Assembly (NCBI RefSeq): GCF_018531125.1
Contig: NZ_JAHDSY010000012.1
From: Canibacter zhuwentaonis
GTDB taxonomy: Bacteria; Actinomycetota; Actinomycetes; Actinomycetales; Microbacteriaceae
Reading direction: 5' to 3' (one strand)
DNA length: 37,770 nt
Shown here in pieces: positions 33,804 to 37,770 of this stretch. The notes under the pieces are model-generated. The model made no database searches, was not told the DNA's origin, and saw only the letters and a list, made by a program, of their open reading frames with translations. The translations under genes and the position numbers were made by a program. The stretch's first letter is position 1. The number at the start of each line of letters is the position of its first letter.

Positions 33804-34838
33804 ATGAAAAATAAGTTAGTCGCCGCGGGTGTCTTAGTGTTACTGGCACCGCTTATTGTGGGGTGTGCAGAGAATAACGGTGAGGCATCCGCGGCGAGAC
33901 TTGGTGCAACCGGGGCGGAGACGGTCACGGTGAAACAGGCGTCATTGGCGCCGGTTGTTTCGCAAAAATCAACTGTTGCGCAGGCAGGAGCTTTTGTTGT
34001 ATCTTCACTGACGCGGGGAGCGTTTGTGCCTGCGGTAAAAGTTGGCGATAAAGTAGCCGCTGGAAAAGTGCTCGGTCACAGCTCGGGAGCTGAAATAATT
34101 ACTCCCGTGCCGGTTGTTATTACATCGGTTTTGCCCAAAAATGATGATGTGCCCAAAAATTACCCGCTGTTTGAAATGACCTATCAGGGTTTCGCAATTG
34201 AGGCGGATGCGGCAAGAATAACCAGCGGTGTGAGTCTTGCGGATGTGACAGGAAAGTTTCAGATTCTAGAAGGGCAAGGTCCGAATAACTGCACCGCCGT
34301 TATGGCTGGAATTGGCACGGGTGATTCTGCGAAAACACAGTCAAATGATGCGCCGCAGTTTCAAGACGATCCTCCAACTTCTGGCGCTGGTTTTATTGCG
34401 CCGGTTGGTTTCGGCCCTGAATCTGATGCAGAACCTGATACACCGCAAGACCCCGGATTGTCATCCGGCGGTGAAACCGGGCAACCTAAAAACAAGTTGG
34501 ATACTGGTGTCTCAGCTGAGCCTTCCCCGCAGGCACCCCGCGCATCCACTGGAAAACTCGTGTGCTTAATAGATAAAGGTCTCGAGGTTCACTCGGGGCT
34601 GCAGGCAACCGTTGTGTTCTCGGGGGTTGCTAAGCAAAACGCGCTTGTTTTACCATTAAACGCGGTTGCTGGGCGCGCACAAAACGGCAGAGTGCTCAAA
34701 AAAGAGGGTGATGCTGTGGTTGAGACTGAGGTGCAGCTTGGTGTTAGCGACGGTGCACGCATTGAAATAGTATCCGGGTTAAAAGAGGGCGATGAAGTGT
34801 TGTTAACACCGCCCGATCTTGACCCGCGCGCTGGATGA
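33804..34838 (+). CDS. Lipoprotein membrane-fusion (HlyD/MacA/YknX-like) adaptor
   Basis: The 344-residue exported lipoprotein has a signal ending IVGC (Cys21). It has a half-motif of biotinyl-lipoyl type (VPAVKVGDKVAAGKVLGHSS, then SGAEIITPVPVVITSVLPKNDDV) and a C-terminal beta domain as in membrane-fusion proteins (GLQATVVFSGVAKQNALVLPLNAV, IEIVSGLKEGDEVLLTPP). Residues 171-249 form an acidic Pro/Gly/Ser-rich linker that breaks the beta domain. It should bridge the MacB-like permease outside the membrane. The ATG at 33804 fits the signal peptide; the longer frame starts inside the upstream gene. The start is 16 bases after that stop. Confidence 0.78.
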   Translation: MKNKLVAAGVLVLLAPLIVGCAENNGEASAARLGATGAETVTVKQASLAPVVSQKSTVAQAGAFVVSSLTRGAFVPAVKVGDKVAAGKVLGHSSGAEIITPVPVVITSVLPKNDDVPKNYPLFEMTYQGFAIEADAARITSGVSLADVTGKFQILEGQGPNNCTAVMAGIGTGDSAKTQSNDAPQFQDDPPTSGAGFIAPVGFGPESDAEPDTPQDPGLSSGGETGQPKNKLDTGVSAEPSPQAPRASTGKLVCLIDKGLEVHSGLQATVVFSGVAKQNALVLPLNAVAGRAQNGRVLKKEGDAVVETEVQLGVSDGARIEIVSGLKEGDEVLLTPPDLDPRAG

Positions 34839-34850
34839 CGGGTAGCGCAA

Positions 34851-35603
34851 ATGTCAGTTGATTTTGAGCCCCTTGAAACCGTTGCTGCTAGCGAGCCTTC
34901 GCGTGGGGAGGCTCTGCTAAAACTGCGCGGTTTAACATCGCAGGTGCGGCTTGGCAACGGCGAAAAACTTGTGACAGTTGCTAATGTTAATTTTAACATA
35001 GTGCGCGGACACAGTTATGCTGTGGTTGGCAAAAGCGGATCTGGTAAAACCAGCCTGGTGTCTATACTGGGTTTGCTTAATAATGATTTTAGCGGTGATT
35101 ATTTTTACGGGGACATATCCGTTAAAACACTTAGTGACAGTGCGCGCTCACGTGTGCGCGCAAAAAATATTGGTTTTGTGTTTCAAAATTATTCTTTAAT
35201 TAAACACCTACGAGTTTACGAAAACGTTGAGCTTGCGTTGCTCTATAGGGGAGATAAACCGAGCAGGTCGCAACGCAAAGCGAAGATTATGCAAACACTT
35301 GAGGCGGTTGGCTTAGCTGAGAAAGCTGCGGAGCTGCCCAGTAAACTATCCGGCGGTGAGCAGCAGCGTGTTGCAATCGCTAGAGCGCTCGTGTGCGAGC
35401 CAGAACTGCTAATTTGCGACGAGCCAACAGGAGCGCTTGATAAACAAACGGGGCAGCTAGTTTTAGAACTTTTACATAACTGCGTAAAAAATGCTGGCGC
35501 AACTCTGCTGCTTGTGACGCACGATGAAGATGTGGCGGCAAGTTGCGCAACCGTATTGCGCATGGATATGGGAAGGATCATAGATGTTTCTGATGCTTCT
35601 TAA
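34851..35603 (+). CDS. ABC transporter ATPase (MacB/LolD class)
   Basis: The 250-residue ATPase has Walker A GKSGSGKT (60-67), the class-typical FVFQNYSLIKHLRVYENVEL, signature LSGGEQQR (166-173), Walker B ICDEP (Asp190-Glu191), GALDKQTG (D-loop) and THDEDVA (H-loop). It resembles LolD/MacB/FtsE-type ATPases, which drive mechanical permeases without a substrate channel. It starts 12 bases after the adaptor stop and overlaps the permease by 20 bases. The N-terminal 20 residues are an extra acidic segment. Confidence 0.9.
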   Translation: MSVDFEPLETVAASEPSRGEALLKLRGLTSQVRLGNGEKLVTVANVNFNIVRGHSYAVVGKSGSGKTSLVSILGLLNNDFSGDYFYGDISVKTLSDSARSRVRAKNIGFVFQNYSLIKHLRVYENVELALLYRGDKPSRSQRKAKIMQTLEAVGLAEKAAELPSKLSGGEQQRVAIARALVCEPELLICDEPTGALDKQTGQLVLELLHNCVKNAGATLLLVTHDEDVAASCATVLRMDMGRIIDVSDAS

Positions 35604-36789
35604 AGATTTAAGGCTGAGCCCGCTGCGATCATTTTTAACCAGTTTTTCTATGCTTATAGGCATTATTGCCGTGATTATATCGGTGCTTATTGGCACCGTT
35701 GGCAAGAGTTATATAGAGGCAACCAATGAGCAGGTTTTCGGCAGGGCACCAACTTTTGCTATCGGCGTGCAAAACAGCAACGCCGGCGATTTTACAGCTC
35801 TTGAAACAATAATTAAAAGATTAAAAGCGACAGGACAGAGTGTTGCGCTGGTTACAACTCCTAAAACTCAGTTTTCTTTTGCGCAGGTTGATCGGGGAGA
35901 TCCTAATCAGGATCCCGTTGCAATGCAGTTGCTACTGCGAAATAAAGCATTTTTTGACACGGTTTACGCAACCCCCGAATACCGTGAAATATACAACTTA
36001 CCCCTTGTTTCAGGTCGCTGGCTTAGCGATACTGAGCGCGGTATGAAATTAGAAATTGTCGTAAACAAAGCCGCCGCAGCTGCAATGCAGCAGAATAAAA
36101 CGGTTTACGGGTTAACAGCGAACAGTCTCAATCCGGTGCCTTTTACCCTCGTCGGGGTTGTTAACGATGGTCAAGATTATCCCCGTTTCTATGTTAACCC
36201 GATACCGGTGTCTTTTTATGCGCCGAGCCTGTGGGAAGTTAACGGTGTTGACTTCTACTGGCTTAATAAGTCTGGATATACTTCGGAACAAATGAGCACT
36301 GTGATTAACGATATTTTAAGCGATGCGGGTGGCGGTAAAGTAACGCAGATTCGCGAGCAAACAGGAGCTGGCAGTTACGAGGACGCGCTGTTCGTGCTGC
36401 AGTTAGGGTTCGGGGCAATTGCGGCGCTACTTCTTTTTGTTTCCGCTGTCGGGCTTATAAACATAGGGCTCGCGTCGCTAGAACAGCGCACACAAGAACT
36501 GCTGATCAGGCGTGCTTTAGGGGCAACCCGTGGTAGTATTGGGGGGCTTGTTTTAGGTGGATCGCTGCTGCTGGCGGTGCTGGTTGCTGCGGTTGCAATT
36601 GGAGTGTCGGTGCTTGTTGTGGCTTCGGTAATGCTGTTTTTACCGCCTGATTCGCCTGTAACCCCGCCGGAATATCCCTATGCAGTCGCGTTGATAGCTG
36701 TTAGCGCGGCGGTTATTACTGCGCTTTTGGGTGGATTGGCTCCGGCTGTTAAAGCTGCCAGGTTGCAACCGGCACTGGCGCTCAGATAG
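35584..36789 (+). CDS. ABC permease, FtsX/MacB type
   Basis: The 401-residue protein has the MacB layout. One N-terminal transmembrane helix (about 14-36, after LRLSPLRSFLTSF) is followed by a ~220-residue extracellular domain. Three C-terminal helices close it (about 270-298, 317-347 and 362-392) with the FtsX motif ELLIRRALGATRGSI between the first two. Such permeases with a MacA-like adaptor pump peptides, drugs or lipoproteins out, or relieve envelope stress (YknXYZ protects Bacillus from SdpC). The last 24 codons, from 36718, are repeated at 37492. Confidence 0.9.
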   Translation: MFLMLLKDLRLSPLRSFLTSFSMLIGIIAVIISVLIGTVGKSYIEATNEQVFGRAPTFAIGVQNSNAGDFTALETIIKRLKATGQSVALVTTPKTQFSFAQVDRGDPNQDPVAMQLLLRNKAFFDTVYATPEYREIYNLPLVSGRWLSDTERGMKLEIVVNKAAAAAMQQNKTVYGLTANSLNPVPFTLVGVVNDGQDYPRFYVNPIPVSFYAPSLWEVNGVDFYWLNKSGYTSEQMSTVINDILSDAGGGKVTQIREQTGAGSYEDALFVLQLGFGAIAALLLFVSAVGLINIGLASLEQRTQELLIRRALGATRGSIGGLVLGGSLLLAVLVAAVAIGVSVLVVASVMLFLPPDSPVTPPEYPYAVALIAVSAAVITALLGGLAPAVKAARLQPALALR

Positions 36790-36996
36790 ATTTCTAATGA
36801 AGAAAGGTGAAAATCATGGAAAACAAAAAATCACGCACTTACTATAAATTGCTTGCGGGGTTTGCTGCCGCAGGTGCTTTATTTTTAGGCGGCTGTTCAG
36901 GCTCGAGAGGGTTTGTTTCGTATGCTGATATAAATAAGGAGTACCAGGAATCTGTGGCAAAGCTCAACTGGCCTGCGGGATACACTCCTCCTGAGA
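36718..36996 (+). repeat. 279-bp direct repeat, copy 1
   Basis: Identical to 37492-37770 over the whole compared length. It covers the end of the permease gene, the 26-base gap and the first 61 codons of the lipoprotein gene. The offset is 774 bases; the preceding bases differ (T at 36717, G at 37491). Confidence 0.95.
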
Positions 36997-37289
36997 ACTT
37001 AGCAGAAGATGAAGATGGGACTATTTATCAGAGAGGAATTGGGGACACCGCTGCCTCTTCAGAATATGAGTGCGCCTGGTATAAAGAGTGGCTTAAAACA
37101 TATGCCACCGATGAGCAAGCCGCTAATAACGCGCTAACTCATCTGGATAAAGTGCTAGATATGGGTTATCTGAGTAAGGAGCGTGCGGACGATAACACAC
37201 GTCAAGCTGTCAGAAATAATCTAGAAAAAGCAAGGCTTGGTGATCCTTCGGGAATTCAGACTTCCGTTACCGCTAACTGTGGAGGTTAA
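36816..37289 (+). CDS. Small lipoprotein of unknown function
   Basis: The 157-residue lipoprotein has a basic start, hydrophobic core and lipobox LGGC (Cys27 in this frame). The mature part is acidic, helical and contains a Cys pair (ECAWYKEW and the terminal NCGG) likely joined by a disulphide. No family recognised. I chose ATG 36816, which has AAAGG eight bases upstream, over a GTG three codons earlier. As the last gene of the operon it could be the immunity or sensor part of the system. A second copy begins at 37590. Confidence 0.75.
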   Translation: MENKKSRTYYKLLAGFAAAGALFLGGCSGSRGFVSYADINKEYQESVAKLNWPAGYTPPENLAEDEDGTIYQRGIGDTAASSEYECAWYKEWLKTYATDEQAANNALTHLDKVLDMGYLSKERADDNTRQAVRNNLEKARLGDPSGIQTSVTANCGG

Positions 37290-37491
37290 TTGAGCGTATA
37301 AAATATCTCTGCGAACATATAACTGCTGCTTAAACTCGTTAAGGTCACCGAGCTCGGCAAACTCATAAAACGCCACGCTGTCACTTTCTAGACCGTGTTG
37401 TGAGCGGATCCGTTTCGCAATCATTTGCCCACCGGAAAGGTCACCGAGATAGCGGGTGTAGTGGTGAGCAACAATGCCTGCGTGCCAGCTG
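37221..37491 (-). pseudogene. Heme oxygenase fragment
   Basis: Reading the minus strand from 37491 gives WHAGIVAHHYTRYLGDLSGGQ, the haem-binding core of HmuO-type heme oxygenases (usual form AHAYTRYLGDLSGGQ), then IAKRI and FYEFAELGDLNEFKQQL. The 5' half of the gene is missing because the repeat junction lies at 37491. The C-terminal part loses similarity near 37290 and runs antisense into the lipoprotein end to a stop at 37221. Heme oxygenase would free iron from host haem. A complete copy may lie beyond the window if this is a tandem duplication. Confidence 0.7.
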
Positions 37492-37770
37492 ACTGCGCTT
37501 TTGGGTGGATTGGCTCCGGCTGTTAAAGCTGCCAGGTTGCAACCGGCACTGGCGCTCAGATAGATTTCTAATGAAGAAAGGTGAAAATCATGGAAAACAA
37601 AAAATCACGCACTTACTATAAATTGCTTGCGGGGTTTGCTGCCGCAGGTGCTTTATTTTTAGGCGGCTGTTCAGGCTCGAGAGGGTTTGTTTCGTATGCT
37701 GATATAAATAAGGAGTACCAGGAATCTGTGGCAAAGCTCAACTGGCCTGCGGGATACACTCCTCCTGAGA
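37492..37770 (+). repeat. 279-bp direct repeat, copy 2 (runs off the window)
   Basis: Identical to 36718-36996 and cut by the window end, so the true repeat could be up to 774 bases. It begins inside the permease gene, abutting the heme oxygenase fragment. Confidence 0.95.
37590..37770 (+). CDS. Second copy of the small lipoprotein gene (partial)
   Basis: The same ATG, ribosome site, signal peptide and lipobox as the gene at 36816, without any difference up to the window end (60 codons). The truncated permease end (37492-37563) precedes it, so any expression depends on readthrough. Absence of substitutions means a very recent event or an assembly artefact. Confidence 0.7.
   Translation, partial: MENKKSRTYYKLLAGFAAAGALFLGGCSGSRGFVSYADINKEYQESVAKLNWPAGYTPPE

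Noticed and set aside
1..37770. CRISPR array, complete insertion sequence, prophage or rRNA genes
   Set aside because: No regularly spaced repeats, transposase, phage structural genes or rRNA-like sequence were seen.

Overview
The window reads as chromosomal DNA of a medium-GC actinomycete (Actinomycetota), probably host-associated; I cannot name the genus. The evidence is a dnaK-grpE-dnaJ-hspR operon with a HAIR-like operator, a secreted S33 lipoprotein peptidase beside holB and tRNA-Thr, many GTG/TTG starts, several genes that look leaderless, and a MurE whose substrate motif lacks the diaminopimelate-binding Arg (suggesting Lys or Orn in the wall). A heme oxygenase fragment at the right end fits life on a host.

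Left end (1-5714): a defence and mobile-element graveyard followed by a type III restriction-modification system. The AT-rich first 850 bases hold the C-terminus of a large serine recombinase and an unrecognised gene broken by frameshifts. A remnant of a type I HsdM follows. Next come type III mod and res. mod is interrupted by a run of 14 G; losing one G would restore a 561-residue methyltransferase, so it looks like a phase-variable epigenetic switch in the OFF state.

Core block (5777-31844): tRNA-Thr(CGT), TAP-like peptidase, holB, an IMPACT/YigZ protein, an S4 protein, a shortened 3-methyladenine-glycosylase-like gene, and murE with a strong terminator. Then an AT-rich two-gene cassette (DUF6036-type nucleotidyltransferase plus an unknown partner) sits against yajQ. 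It continues with purA, chorismate mutase, a degenerate FAD oxidoreductase, a CPBP protease with a long Pro/Ala tail, glyS, a 2-hydroxyacid dehydrogenase, a monoglyceride-lipase-like hydrolase, an unusual lipoate ligase, dcd, an ABC-2 exporter operon, a secreted CHAP-type hydrolase, a PIF1-like helicase, and the heat-shock operon.

Right end (31919-37770): a GT4 glycosyltransferase, then a compact AT-richer operon behind its own promoter. It encodes a small Sec-secreted two-cysteine protein, a lipoprotein membrane-fusion adaptor, a MacB/LolD-class ATPase, an FtsX/MacB-type permease and a small lipoprotein. I see this as the best candidate for an undescribed system, either a bacteriocin-like protein with its export/immunity machinery or an envelope-protection module. 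The last 279 bases exactly repeat the permease end and the lipoprotein start, with a heme oxygenase fragment between the copies. That implies a 774-bp tandem duplication still visible as an exact repeat, or an assembly artefact.
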